In this document: piece after piece, positions 12,191 to 22,978 of the stretch
How positions within the stretch are numbered: the first letter of the stretch is position 1
Layout of the letters: every line of letters begins with the position of its first letter
Assembly (NCBI RefSeq): GCF_032854445.1
Contig: NC_088304.1
Location: 5,768,001 to 5,828,000 of the forward strand
Source: Liolophura sinensis
Taxonomy: Eukaryota; Mollusca; Polyplacophora; Chitonida; Chitonidae
Length of the DNA: 60,000 bases
Direction: 5' to 3'
Notes under the pieces: model-generated
Database searches by the model: none
Told to the model about the DNA's origin: nothing
What the model saw: only the letters and a program-made list of their open reading frames with translations
Position numbers and translations under genes: made by a program

Positions 12191-12821
12191 AGAGGATCTC
12201 CAATGAGTGAGGCTGTAGTATCAATTTTATTAAACGAGAGTTACAAAATTTCATTTGTTTCAAGCCTCTGGCAAAAAACAAACAAAATTTTTGTCTTTAG
12301 TTTAATAAATTTGATACTGCAGGGTCACAAGTTTGGAGATCCTGTTTCTCCCATTAATGGAAAATCAAAAAAGAAGTAGAAAATTATGCTTCAAATCAGA
12401 GGGAATATTTTATCTTCTTGCAGCAGTGTGGAGGAATTTTAGTGTGTGACGTCAGTTATTCTTGCTCAGACCAAAGCACAATATTTATATGCAAGGTCAA
12501 ATATACACCGCTAAAAAGAGTTCAATGAAGGAAGACTTTACTCTCACAAGTTTGGATAGGATTTCTGCGCTTGACCTGATTTCCATCTTCAACGTGCTGT
12601 GTTAGATGCAAGAAGTTGAACTAGTACAGGCAAATTTTAACCAATGTTATTTGTGGTTAATGTGGCAGCTGAAGAAAATGAATAAGTGTGGGTGAAACTG
12701 ACCATAGAGCTGAGAGTGTCAGATATTTTGCGGTGCTGGCTTTCCAAAATCAGTTATAGTGGACACAATAGTATAGTTTGTAGACAATTTCCTGTACGTT
12801 GTTTGTGTATGAGTACTGTAC
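12191..12821. other. No supported feature
   Basis: An inverted pair TCAATTTTATTAAAC / GTTTAATAAATTTGATA at about 12220-12312 could form a short hairpin. Otherwise nothing seen. Confidence 0.5.
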
Positions 12822-12896
12822 CTGCAGTGGCCACATGTGGTGCCGTTGGTGTTGTTGCTGGTACGATTGTACATAATCGGCATGGTGAAAGTTCAG
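12822..12896 (-). CDS. Candidate 75-base P/T/A-rich exon
   Basis: Phase 1 to phase 1, with donor ACTGCAG|GTACAG below 12822 and acceptor TTATATAG above 12896. The peptide is ELSPCRLCTIVPATTPTAPH followed by VATA. The PATT...H-V-x-x-A-T composition resembles the exon at 48534-48668, which is why I list it. The acceptor lacks a strong pyrimidine tract and the next exon on either side is far away. Confidence 0.33.
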
Positions 12897-12947
12897 CTAT
12901 ATAATCAGATATACTCTTGATCGACATATTTTTTGTTGTTATTTTGT

Positions 12948-13612
12948 ATATTCCCTTCTCCGCCATTGTCTATGGACACAATATTTAGTATATTCCCTAC
13001 TTCGCCATTATCTATGGACACAATATTTAGTATATTCCCTTCTCCGCCATTGTCTATGGACACAATATTTAGTATATTCCCTTCTTCACCATTGTCTATG
13101 GACACAATATTTAGTATATTCCCTTGTTTGCCATTGTCTATGGTCACAATATTTAGTATATTCCCTACTTCGCCATTATCTATGGACACAATATTTAGTA
13201 TATTCCCTTCTCCCTCATTGTCTATGGTCACAATATTTAGTATATTCCCTTCTCCCTCATTGTCTATGGGCACAATATTTAGTATATTCCCTTCTCCACC
13301 ATTGTCTATGGTCACAATATTTAGTATATTCCCTTCTCCCTCATTGTCTATGGCACAATATTTAGTATATTCCCTTCTCCCTCATTGTCTATGGACACAA
13401 TATTTAATATATTCCCTTCTTCACCATTGTCTATGGACACAATATTTAATATATTCTCTTCTTCACCATTGTCTATGGACACAATATTTAGTATATTCCC
13501 TTCTTCACCATTGTCTATGGACACAATATTTAGTATATTCCCTACTTCGCCATTGTCTATGGACACAATATTTAGTATATTCCCTTATTCCCCATCGTCT
13601 ATGAACACAAAA
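12948..13612. repeat. 42-bp minisatellite
   Basis: About 15.5 units built on CCATTGTCTATGGACACAAT and ATTTAGTATATTCCCTTCTC. Because 42 is a multiple of three and the unit lacks stops, a 14-residue repeat is open on each strand. A one-base deletion near 13351 (TATGGCACA instead of TATGGACACA) breaks the frame. I do not regard it as coding. Confidence 0.95.
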
Positions 13613-13831
13613 TCTCTGACTTTCAGTTGTTCCGCCATGATTTTGTCCCAGAAATGCAGACGACAAATTCACAGTAAAAAAAACAGTAGCCAGGTCTGTG
13701 TGTAGTTTTTGATTTGCTGATTTTTATGAATGAACTTCTGTGAGCCAATCAAGTACATGTATCTCTCTCTCTTTACATTTTTAATGCATTCATAAATATT
13801 ATCATAATTCAGATTAAATGCATGTGTTTGG

Positions 13832-13881
13832 AGTGAGTGAGTGCATGCTTAGGGTTTAACGTCATACTTAACAAGTTTAAA
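13832..13881 (-). mobile_element. SINE group B tail fragment
   Basis: GAGTGAGTGAGTGCATGCTT, then AGGGTTTAACGTCATACTTA: the start of group B (compare 45489 and 15594), truncated after about 50 bp. Confidence 0.7.
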
Positions 13882-13982
13882 AATTTTTTTTTCAATTTGA
13901 AAAACTATTACAGACCATTTCTGCAAATATGATTTCAGTCTCTTTCATCTGATTTTAGCAGCATTTTTATGTTTTCTTCCCC

Positions 13983-14036
13983 TTTAACCTTTGCCCTCTA
14001 AGCCACATGTATCCCGTATGCTCGACAGCTCGACGC
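13983..14036 (+). repeat. Isolated unit of the 126-bp satellite
   Basis: TTAACCTTTGCCCTCTAAGC, then CACATGT and GTATGCTCGACAGCT resemble the units at 11.2-12.2 kb. Confidence 0.65.
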
Positions 14037-14062
14037 AAAATCTTAACTTTTATTACATATAT

Positions 14063-14307
14063 GCATTAGAACAGATATTCGTATACATGCCATCATCGCA
14101 TTAGAACAGATATTCGTATACATGCCATCATCGCATTAGAACAGATATTTGTATACATGCCATCATCGCATTAGAACAGATATTCGTATACATGCCATCA
14201 TCGCATTAGAACAGATATTCGTATACATGCCATCATCGCATTAGAACAGATATTCGTATACATGCCATCATCGCATTAGAACAGATATTCGTATACATGT
14301 CATCATC
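14063..14307 (+). repeat. 35-bp minisatellite, 7 units
   Basis: Seven almost identical units (GCATTAGAACAGATATTCGT plus TATACATGCCATCAT and joins). Only two or three substitutions across 245 bp suggest recent expansion. Confidence 0.96.
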
Positions 14308-14589
14308 CAAATGGGTGTACAACATTGAAAATTTCAAGGGCAAAAAATGCTGTTTAACACAAATCTCCAAAGAACTATGAAAGTATATAAACTCCGAAAT
14401 TAGGATTTGAATCTTATCAGTGGATCTACAGGATTATGCAAATAAAAAGCAGGCAACAATTTTCAGTGATGAAGGAAAGATGCATGGAATAGTTTAGGTG
14501 AATGAATGAAATCTATACACATACATGCACACACATCCTATCCCCAGTAAACAGGAACTGAGCATAATAAGTTAACCAGAACAGCTGAA

Positions 14590-15398
14590 CAGAGAAGAGA
14601 ACAGGGCTACCAAACACACTTGTGATCAGAGCTGTAGATCCTTGACAAGAACTGAACAGAGAAGAGAAAAGTGCTACCAAACACACTTGTGATCAGAGCT
14701 GTAGATCCTGGACAAGAGCTGAACAGAGGAGACAGCAGTGCTACCAAACACACTTGTGATCAGAGCTGTAGATCCTGGACAAGAGCTGAACAGAGAAGAG
14801 AACAGTGCCATCAAATACTTGTGATCAAAGCTGTAGATCCTGGACAAGAGCTGAACAGAGGAGAGAACAGGGCTACAAAAAACACGCTTGTGATCAGAGC
14901 TGTAGATCCTGGACAAGAGCTAAACAGAGAAGAGAACAGTGCCATCAAATACATGTGATCAGAGCTGTAGATCCTGGACAAGAGTTGAACATAGAAGAGA
15001 ACATTGCTACCAAACACACTTGTGATCAGAGCTGTAGATCCTGGACAAGAGCTGAACAGAGAAGAGAACAGTGCCATCAAATACTTGTGATCAAAGCTGT
15101 AGATCCTGGACAAGAGCTGAACAGAGAAGAGAACAGTGCTACGAAAAACACGCTTGTGATCAGAGCTGTAGATCCTGGACAAGAGCTAAACAGAGAAGAG
15201 AACAGTGCCATCAAATACATGTGATCAGAGCTGTAGATCCTGGACAAGAGCTGAACAGAGAAGAGAACAATGCCATCAAATACTTGTGATCAAAGCTGTA
15301 GATCCTGGACAAGAGCTGAACAGAGGAGAGAACAGTGTTACGAAAAACATGCTTCTGATCAGAGCTGTAGATCCTGGACAAGAGATGAGCAGAGAAGA
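14590..15398 (+). repeat. About 66-bp array with higher-order pattern
   Basis: About 12 units carrying GATCAGAGCTGTAGATCCTG, GACAAGAGCTGAACAGAG and a variable part. The CCATCAAATACTTGTGATCA variant recurs at a 266-bp spacing (about 14810 and 15076), showing a four-unit higher-order repeat. Frames on both strands are by-products. Confidence 0.93.
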
Positions 15399-15417
15399 GA
15401 GTATCTTGTCTCACATT

Positions 15418-15440
15418 GACACACATACACACACACACAC

Positions 15441-15494
<54 letters not shown>
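15418..15494. repeat. (CA)n(TA)n microsatellite
   Basis: ACACATACACACACACACAC followed by about 55 bp of TA. Confidence 0.95.
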
Positions 15495-15497
<3 letters not shown>

Positions 15498-15593
15498 AAT
15501 GTTGCCCCATGGAAGCTGCCTTAATATTATGTGTATTAAATCTGTAATGAAAGACACACCTGTGTGTTTCAACTGATGGGGAACAACTCTGCT

Positions 15594-15965
15594 GAGTGAG
15601 TAAGTGAGTGCTTGTTGCTTAACGTCTTACTTAACAATTTTTCAGTTATATGATGACGAAGGAGTCCTTAGAGTGCATGTAATATGCCTCCTTGTTGCAG
15701 GACGGATTACCACCGCTCTTTTATCTAGTGCTGCTTCACTGAGAAGACTTAACAAAGGCAAGTAAGCCGTCCCACCCTAGGCATTATACTGATATGGGTC
15801 ATCCAGTTGTTGCATTATTCCCTTAATGATGAATGCCAAGCGAGGAAGTTACAACTTCCTTTTTTAAGATCTTAGGTGTGATCCGACCCAGGATTGACCC
15901 TCAATCTAATGCCCGAGGTTTCGGGATTGGACTCCAACTCTTATGAGAGCATCATAAACATGCTG
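15594..15965 (-). mobile_element. SINE group B, near full length
   Basis: Starts GAGTGAGTAAGTGAGTGCTT, continues ACTTAACAATTTTTCAGTTA, GCCTCCTTGTTGCAGGACGG, ATCTAGTGCTGCTTCACTGA and GCGAGGAAGTTACAACTTCC, and ends in a head-like region with ATTGACCCTCAATCTAATGC. The tail is therefore left and the head right. The tail resembles that of group C. Confidence 0.78.
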
Positions 15966-16469
15966 GAAAGTTAACTGACTGTTCCACCGTACCCAAACTA
16001 TGCCTCAAATGAAAATCTAGTCTAGCCTGTAAATACCCTACATCTTGGTGAAAGGGACACAATTCCTTCCGCACAACATTTGCTAACGCTGGCTAGATGG
16101 CTGTTATTTGTACCAGAGTTTCACCTTGTACAACATGTATTCACAGGTAACAAGAAGTCCATGCTTAAACACACACATATAATATATTAGGAAATACAAG
16201 ATCAAACAGCCAGAGACAAATCACCCGAAGACAATTGCAAAAAGAAGCATGTTATTGATCCATCTCAATTCTGAAGCAAAAACAGATATCTCCTAGTAGT
16301 TGTAACCAAGCAACATAGAGAAAAAACTGCAGTTGCCATGGAGATGATTGGGCAAGTACATGCTTGAACATAACACAATATGGAATATAGTATGGTAGAT
16401 CAATTGAAAACACAAAGGAAATGCCCTGGTGCAAAATTTGGTTGGTGGTTTATATTACAATTAAATCAT

Positions 16470-16540
16470 GAGGGTCAGCATTATGATAAGAGGAGGCCAG
16501 GTAGAGCCCTGGTGAAAAACACAACCATCCGTAAAAAATG
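16470..16540 (-). mobile_element. Diverged SINE group A fragment
   Basis: GTCAGCATTATG, GAGGCCAGGTAGAGCCCTGG and CACAACCATCCG match the core of group A in minus orientation. Ends not recognisable. Confidence 0.6.
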
Positions 16541-16946
16541 TCACAAACCACTTCCAAATGATTCACCTTTTGGTTTGTCTTTAACAGAAAAGTTGATTAC
16601 AAAATTACTCCCAATTCTCAATTCTAATATCATGTACTTTAAAATTTTAAGGATGGTTAAGTTTACAGGAAACTGCTTCATTTAGTAAATAAATTTGCTA
16701 AAAAATTTAACATGCATGGATAATTAGGCACTATATTTATTTTACACTAAAACCATACTTTATACAATATACACTTGGGGAGACAGAGACACATAGCATC
16801 ATTTTCGCTTAAACCTCCACACATATTAACCACTATAGTGGATGGTACCAACTGTGCTATCGGGGCTGGCATTAAACCTCCACACGTATTAACCACTATA
16901 GATTTGCCAAATACTCCATACTCTGGGGTTTGTTGTGAGCCACATT

Positions 16947-18752
16947 TCCAAGGAATTCATCTAAAAGTTCACATACACCATGGGAAAATGTATCAACCTA
17001 CCCGGGGGGGGGGGGGATGTATCAACCTACCCTAGTGGGAGGGGGGGATGTATCAACCTACCCGGGGGGGGGGGAGAGGGGGAAGATGTATCAACCTACC
17101 CTAGGGGGAGGGGAAGATGTATCAACCTACCCCAGGGGGAGGGGAAGATGTATCAACTTATCCCAGGGGGAGGTGAAGATGTATCAACTTTCCAAGGAAT
17201 TCATCTAAAAGTTCAAATACACCATGAGAAAATGTATCAACCTACCCCAGGGGGAGGGGAAGATGTATCAATTTACCCCAGGTGAGGGGAAGATGTATCA
17301 ACTTACCCCAGGGGGATGTGAAAATGTATCAACTTACCCCAGGGAGAGGTGAAGATGTTTCAACTTACCCCAGGGAGAGGGGAAGATGTATCAACTTACC
17401 CCAGGGGGACGTGAAGATGTTTCAACTTACCCCAGGGGGAGGGGAAGATGTACCAACTTACCCCAGGGGGAGGGGAAGATGTATCAACTTACCACAGGGG
17501 GAGGGGAAGATGTATCAACTTATCCCAGGGGGAGATGAAGATGTTTCAACTTACCCTAGGGGGAGGGAGAGATAAAGATGTTTCAACTTACCCCAGGGGA
17601 GGGGAAGATGTTTCAACCTACCCCAGGGGAGAGGTGAAGATGTATCAACTTACCCCAGGGGGACGTGAAGATGTTTCAACTTACCCCAGGCGAGGGGAAG
17701 ATGTATCAACTTACCCCAGGTGAGGGGAAGATGTTTCAACTTACCCCAGGGGGAGGGTAAGATGTATCAACTTACCCCAAAGGGAGGTGAAGATGTATCA
17801 ACTTACCCCAGGGGGACGTGAAGATGTTTCAACTTACCCCAGGGGGACGTGAAGATGTTTCAACTTACCCCAGGCGAGGGGAAGATGTATCAACTTACTC
17901 CAGGTGAAGGGAAGATGTTTCAACTTACCCCAGGGGGAGGGGAAGATATACCAACTTACCCCAGGGGGAGGGGAAGATGTATCAACTTACCACAGGGGGA
18001 GGGGAAGATGTATCAACTTATCCCAGGGGGAGATGAAGATGTTTCAACTTACCTCAGGGGGAGGGAGAGATAAAGATGTTTCAACTTACCCCAGGGGGAG
18101 GGGAAGATGTTTCAACCTACCCCAGGGGAGAGGTGAACATGTATCAACTTACCACAGGCGAGGGGAAGATGTATCAACTTACCCCAGGGGGAGGGAGAGA
18201 AAAAGATGTTTCAACTTACCCCAGGGGAAGATGTTTCAACCTACCCCACGGGGGAGGTGAAGATGTATCAACTTACCACAGGGGGAGGGGAAGATGTATC
18301 AACTTATCCCAGGGGGAGATAAAGATGTTTCAACTTACCCCAGGGGGAGGGGAAGATGTTTAAACTTACCCCAGGGGAGGTGAAGATGTATCAACTTACC
18401 ACAGGGCGAGGTGAAGATGTATCAACTTACCCCAGGCGAGGGGAAGATGTATCAACTTACCCCAGGGGGAGGGGAAGATGTATCAACTTACCCCAGGGGG
18501 AGGGGAAGATGTATCAACTTACCCCAGGGGCAGGGGAAGATGTATCAACTTACCCCAGGGGGAGGGGAGGATGTATCAACTTACCCAGGGGCAGGGGAAG
18601 ATGTATCAACTTACCCCAGGGGGAGGGGAAGATGTATCAACTTACCCCAGGGGGAGGGGAGGATGTATCAACTTACCCCAGGGGGAGGGGAAGATGGTAT
18701 CAACTTACCCCAGGGGGAGGGGAAGATGTATCAACTTACCCCAGGATGAGGT
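16947..18752 (+). repeat. 31-bp G-rich minisatellite, about 57 units
   Basis: The unit is GATGTATCAACTTACCCCAG followed by GGGGAGGGGAA, with variants GATGTTTCAAC, CCACAGG and shorter G runs. A 13-base G run lies at 17004-17016. A flank segment (TTCCAAGGAATTCATCTAAA) occurs at about 16947 and again at about 17190, so early units included flanking DNA. Three 31-bp units make 93 bp, so a 31-residue repeat cycles through all frames; I do not regard the frames as genes. Confidence 0.95.
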
Positions 18753-19363
18753 AAAGTGCACCCGTAGGGGTTGGAACATTTCAGATACCAGCATTTAGCA
18801 ATATACATAACACTTAAAACAATGAATTTTTTTAATGATGGCTTTTATTTAATTGAAAGTTCATGTCTGATTAAAACCGAACAAACATTACAATAACTCC
18901 TTCTTCACAGAACTTTTTAATTCTCTAGTTCATAATGGTCAACAACTCTTACAAGAAAATAGATACATGATTTCACACGATGTTTACCCAAAAAAGAAGT
19001 TTGATTTGACCTATATGCATAATACACTTTGCAACTTAAGTGTGCTTTTAATGTCAGCAATTTGTTCTTATGAAAAAACGTTCTATAATAATATAAGTAT
19101 TGTCACACTTGGACATACTCAACAAATGCTTTAATCATATAATTCATATGTAAAGATTTTACGTTCTACGTGAGAAAAAGTAACATACTTTACAATTCAC
19201 TTACATCCTCTGAAAATCATGAATTTTTTTTATTGCTCTATGATTGTGGAGATGTGATAAACTAAGATTCTGTTATGGTTGAAAGCTTCCTCTTATAATA
19301 AGGTCTCATGACGTGGAAAACTCAAGTGAATCTCTCTTTGATGGCAGAAATATTTCAACTCAC
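18753..19363. other. No feature seen
   Basis: AT-rich flank of the G-rich array. Confidence 0.6.
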
Positions 19364-19520
19364 TCCAATTCTTCAACCTTTTCTGATGTTTGCAAGGTGT
19401 TGATTCAAGCATATTCTGAAGGCATTATTCTGTGATGATGGATAAAGCTTCCAAAATCAAATTAAAAATGTGCATAAACTGCACTGAAAGTTGCTCTCTC
19501 ATATTTGAAAAAGTTGAGGT
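19364..19520 (-). mobile_element. TIR element D, copy
   Basis: Reverse orientation: CCAATTCTTCAACCTTTTCT, GCAAGGTGTTGATTCAAGCA and TCTGAAGGCATTATTCTGT, with a deletion of the middle, then TGTGCATAAACTGCACTGAA. Confidence 0.7.
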
Positions 19521-20280
19521 AGTTAGAGTACACACTGTACATGTACCCCTGTTGCAACCTGTCCCAGTCTCTGCTGCATGTATATGTCAATTGAAGATAC
19601 ATTTTCTTTCTATCTAACCCTTTTGATTTCATTCTTTACAAAAGGGAATGCTCAATTGTTCATTTTTGGTTAAGTCATCACGTCTGATATTCAGTCAAAG
19701 GCCACCATATGGTCAGCTGCCTGGGTACTTTGGAAGTCTTTGTAATGACAATATTGTACAAGAGAGTTGTGTCCCTTTATGGCATAATGACACTGCATCA
19801 CTGCAAGGTAACATTCCAGATTGTTAAAGTGGTTGTTTTTGAATGAATGCAAACTGATTACATTTTTTTGCTTGATTTATTGATTAATTTGATTTACGCT
19901 TAACTCTGCATTCAAGAATTTACACTTTACATACAATGGTGGTCATTTTTATATTAGCAATGAAAAATGGAGAGACCAAGGTAAATAAATCACCGGAAAA
20001 GTTACTGATGAACTTTAACTCTTATGGTGTGATGTACAGATATGCACACCACAATGGTGGAGGATGGGTGGTCTTCAATGATTCTTGAATTGTAAAGCAT
20101 CGCGAGCATCGTAGACTGCTTACTGTCACCTTACTGTCACCAGGGTCACCATGAACAGCGCTTATTTTATTTTAGATGAAGTATGGTATCGGTAATCAAT
20201 AATATTTCACTTAGATGCAGAGAGAGCCATGGTGCAGGAGGCTAGATATCCCCACCCTCCAGCAGATATATACATGTACA
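19521..20280. other. No feature seen
   Basis: No recognised repeats or exons. Confidence 0.55.
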
Positions 20281-21072
20281 TGTAACAAATCTAGCGGCCC
20301 TAAGCCATATGCTATTGGGCATCACAAAACTAGCGGCCCTAAGCCATATGCTATTGGCTGTCACAAATCTAGCGGCCCTAAGCCATATGCTATTGGTGGT
20401 CACAAATCTAGCGGCCCTAAGCCATATGCTATTGGGGGTCACAAATCTAGCGGCCCTAACCCATATGTTATTGGCGGTCACAAATCTAGCGGCCCTAAGC
20501 CATATGCTATTGGCGGTCACAAATCTAGCGGCCCTCAGCCATATGCTATTGGTGGTCACCAATCTAGCGACCCTAAGCCATATGCTATTGGCCGTCACAA
20601 ATCTAGCGGCCCTCAGCCATATGCTATTGGTGGTCACCAATCTAGCGACCCTAAGCCATATGCTATTGGCGGTCACAAATCTAGCGACCCAAAGCCATAT
20701 GCTATTGGCCATCACAAATCTAGCGGCCCTCAGCCATATGCTATTGGTGGTCACCAATCTAGCGACCCTAAGCCATATGCTATTGGTGGTCACCAATCTA
20801 GCGACCCTAAGCCATATGCTATTGGCGGTCACAAATCTAGTGGCCCAAAGCCATATGCTATTGGCCGTCACAAATCTAGCGGCCCTCAGCCATATGCTAT
20901 TGGTGGTCACCAATCTAGCGACCCTAAGCCATATGCTATTGGCGGTCACAAATCTAGCGACCCTAAGCCATATGCTATTGGCGCTCACAAATCTAGTGGC
21001 CCTAAGCCATATGCTATTGGCGGTCACAAATCTAGCGACCCTAAACCATATACTTTTGGCTGTCAGCTGGAC
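20281..21072. repeat. 39-bp minisatellite, about 20 units
   Basis: The unit is TCTAGCGGCCCTAAGCCATA followed by TGCTATTGGCGGTCACAAA. Thirteen codons per unit without stops leave two plus frames and one minus frame open for over 270 codons each. Units alternate GGCCCTCAGCC..CACCAA with GACCCTAAGCC..CACAAA, suggesting a two-unit higher-order repeat. Coding is unlikely, because three frames are equally clean. Confidence 0.96.
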
Positions 21073-21129
21073 TAAGCCAGCAATGCTAAGCAATTTCCAC
21101 GAACATGTACATGTATACTAATATATATC

Positions 21130-21310
21130 CACCTTAAACCAAAACAAAGGACAGGAAAGGGGCCATCTCCCACTTACACAGTTCATGGTTGATACGTGTG
21201 GGTAGGGGGTTCCAGCTAATGTGGGGCAGGAAGGGCTTGGCGATGGGCTGCCTCCCACAACCCTATTTCACCTGCTTGTTTGGACAGTTGCGGGGACATT
21301 CTTTGTGTTA
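21130..21310 (-). repeat. Dispersed repeat R, reverse copy
   Basis: GGGGCCATCTCCCACTTACA, GTGTGGGTAGGGGGTTCCAG, GGGGCAGGAAGGG and TGGACAGTTGCGGG are reverse complements of parts of 1275-1412 and 52200-52345. Confidence 0.7.
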
Positions 21311-21342
21311 TATATTGGGGAGTTACCTTAGTGAAACAAAGA

Positions 21343-21382
21343 TATTATTATGGTTATTATTATTATTATTATTATTATTATA
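21343..21382. repeat. (TTA)n microsatellite
   Basis: About 12 TTA units. Confidence 0.9.
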
Positions 21383-21922
21383 AGACAACTGGGATGTCTT
21401 AGTTAATGAATATTGGCCAATTATAATGCTTCAATTTTCAATGTTTTGCATCCACTCAAGAAAACTCAAATGGGTACCCTTGTAAGTGTCTAAGGCCGGG
21501 AATTTGATGATGTCTATTTATCTCACTGTATGATACTCATTTGTTTCTGGGATTATAAACATCATGCATCCTTATTTAATGCAGGAAAAGTTTCGGTCCC
21601 TGCATATTTCGAACTGTTGTTTTCTTTTCCTGTTAATACACTGAAAGTTAGCGTGCCGTAACGAGATGATGTCATGCCCTAAAGGGCAGCTACACTGCTG
21701 TACCTCCAAATATTAACAAAAATTCATAATTTTGCAGTTGTTTCCATCGTTGTGCGAGTTATTTTACTGCAGAGAGTTTTATAACCTCCTTTGGAGAGGT
21801 GTGACACATACAGCCTACAACAAAGACTGTAGAGAGTTGCATCAAGTTGGGTGATCCTAGCACGGAGAAGCATTCATACATAACTCTAGGTGTGACAAAC
21901 AGAACTTCGTTAGAGGACTCAC
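21383..21922. other. No gene seen
   Basis: Unique-looking sequence up to the candidate exon at 21923. Confidence 0.5.
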
Positions 21923-21988
21923 CTGAACATCTTGTCATTCTCAGCAGAATACCCCGGGCCATTATGGGATGTCGCTTCAGGATGACCT
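21923..21988 (-). CDS. Candidate 66-base exon
   Basis: The donor GTTCAG|GTGAGTCC below 21923 is consensus and the acceptor GGGTTCAG above 21988 is fair. The segment is phase 1 to phase 1 and reads VILKRHPIMARGILLRMTRC. The -GIL- with flanking basic residues faintly recalls the exon at 22931-22978. The plus strand is also open here, so coding on either strand is unproven. Confidence 0.33.
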
Positions 21989-22170
21989 CTGAACCCATTC
22001 ATGGTGTAAGATTTCTGAGACAATCCAGCATCCATTTTGTCTTTTTCTTCTGAAAGTTAAAATACACTTTTCTAAAAAACATATTCACTTGATTGATGCT
22101 GTTTTCTTTTTCCTTTCTGATTAAATATCAGACTCCTGAGGGGTATTTGTACATTTCTCCTCTTTCAGCA

Positions 22171-22210
22171 TACCACTTTCACCGTACCACTTTCACCGTA
22201 CCACTTTCAC
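22171..22210 (+). repeat. 14-bp tandem repeat, three units
   Basis: Three successive copies of (G/C)(T/A)TACCACTTTCAC-like units. Confidence 0.85.
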
Positions 22211-22479
22211 TTTTCATGTAGCCGAGATGACAATTAAAAGGGAACAACATTTGCGATACGTGTTGTGCTGTTTCCTGTACATCACATTCAGGAGCAGGAA
22301 AGTTCATCAATAAAACTTCCTAAGGGAGGTGGTTAACCCACCCCTCAAAAAAAAAACCCAAAAAGGCAACAGCAACATATACTTGACTCGCCAGATCGGA
22401 GGGAATCTAAAGATGTATCCAGGATATCATTGTATCTTGCATCACATTCAGTACAATAAAACATGCATGTAACTATGAA

Positions 22480-22503
22480 GAAAAAAAAAAAAAAAAAAAA
22501 AAA
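22480..22503. repeat. Poly(A) run
   Basis: 24 A residues. No SINE or LINE body seen next to it. Confidence 0.85.
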
Positions 22504-22849
22504 TGCCCCTCCCCCTACACACACACTTGCATATGATTTGTTATTCAGACTGTGATCCTATTATTACTGTGTTGACAAAAGGGTGGAAGAATACAGATTA
22601 CGCTTGGCATCAGTGAAATACTGTACCAACCATTACGCAATCAGTTCTGTAGCTGTAAAAATCAATAAATGTCATCAATAGATCACACCCTCCTTCCAGT
22701 CTCTCTTAGAATGTGACAAATTCATTAACTGTCCTCTCTACCTCATTACCTACAATGTACATGTGCTCAGCTTTCTTCCGAGCTCATTAACACATTCGTT
22801 AAAACCACACAGAAATTACTGCTCACCTGTTTAGAGTAAATCAACTCAC

Positions 22850-22978
22850 CTGTTCCTCTGTTAATGGTCCTTTTACCTGTCCAGCTATGGATGCCCACCC
22901 CTAGCTCCACCTTGTTCTGGGTGAGTTTACCTGTAACAGTGAGAATTCCAGGTGAGATAACAGCACGGCTCATGACTC
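22850..22978 (-). CDS. Exon with three in-phase donors
   Basis: The acceptor CCTTCTGGCTTAG above 22978 is strong. Three donors follow in the same phase: GTTACAG|GTAAAC after 22931 (48-base exon), GGACAG|GTAAAA after 22877 (102 bases) and GGAACAG|GTGAGT after 22850 (129 bases). All forms are open. The peptide starts GVMSRAVISPGILTVT; the longer forms add KLTQNKVELGVGIHSWT and KRTINRGT. It fits the phase-1 pattern of the gene upstream, but is less polar and carries no motif, so membership of the same gene is inferred only from strand and phase. Confidence 0.5.

Noticed and set aside
12905-13705. Frames of 106-223 codons (plus) and 72-136 codons (minus)
   Set aside because: By-products of the 42-bp array; a frame-breaking deletion lies inside.
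16980-18798. Many overlapping plus-strand frames rich in G, D, Y and P
   Set aside because: The 31-bp unit cycles through all three frames; no start context, splice sites or conserved ends.
20215-21121. Open frames of 270-286 codons on both strands
   Set aside because: They come entirely from a stop-free 39-bp tandem unit; three frames are equally open and flanks show no exon structure.
22441-22503. Poly(A) run considered as the end of a retrocopy
   Set aside because: No processed gene body or target duplication seen upstream.
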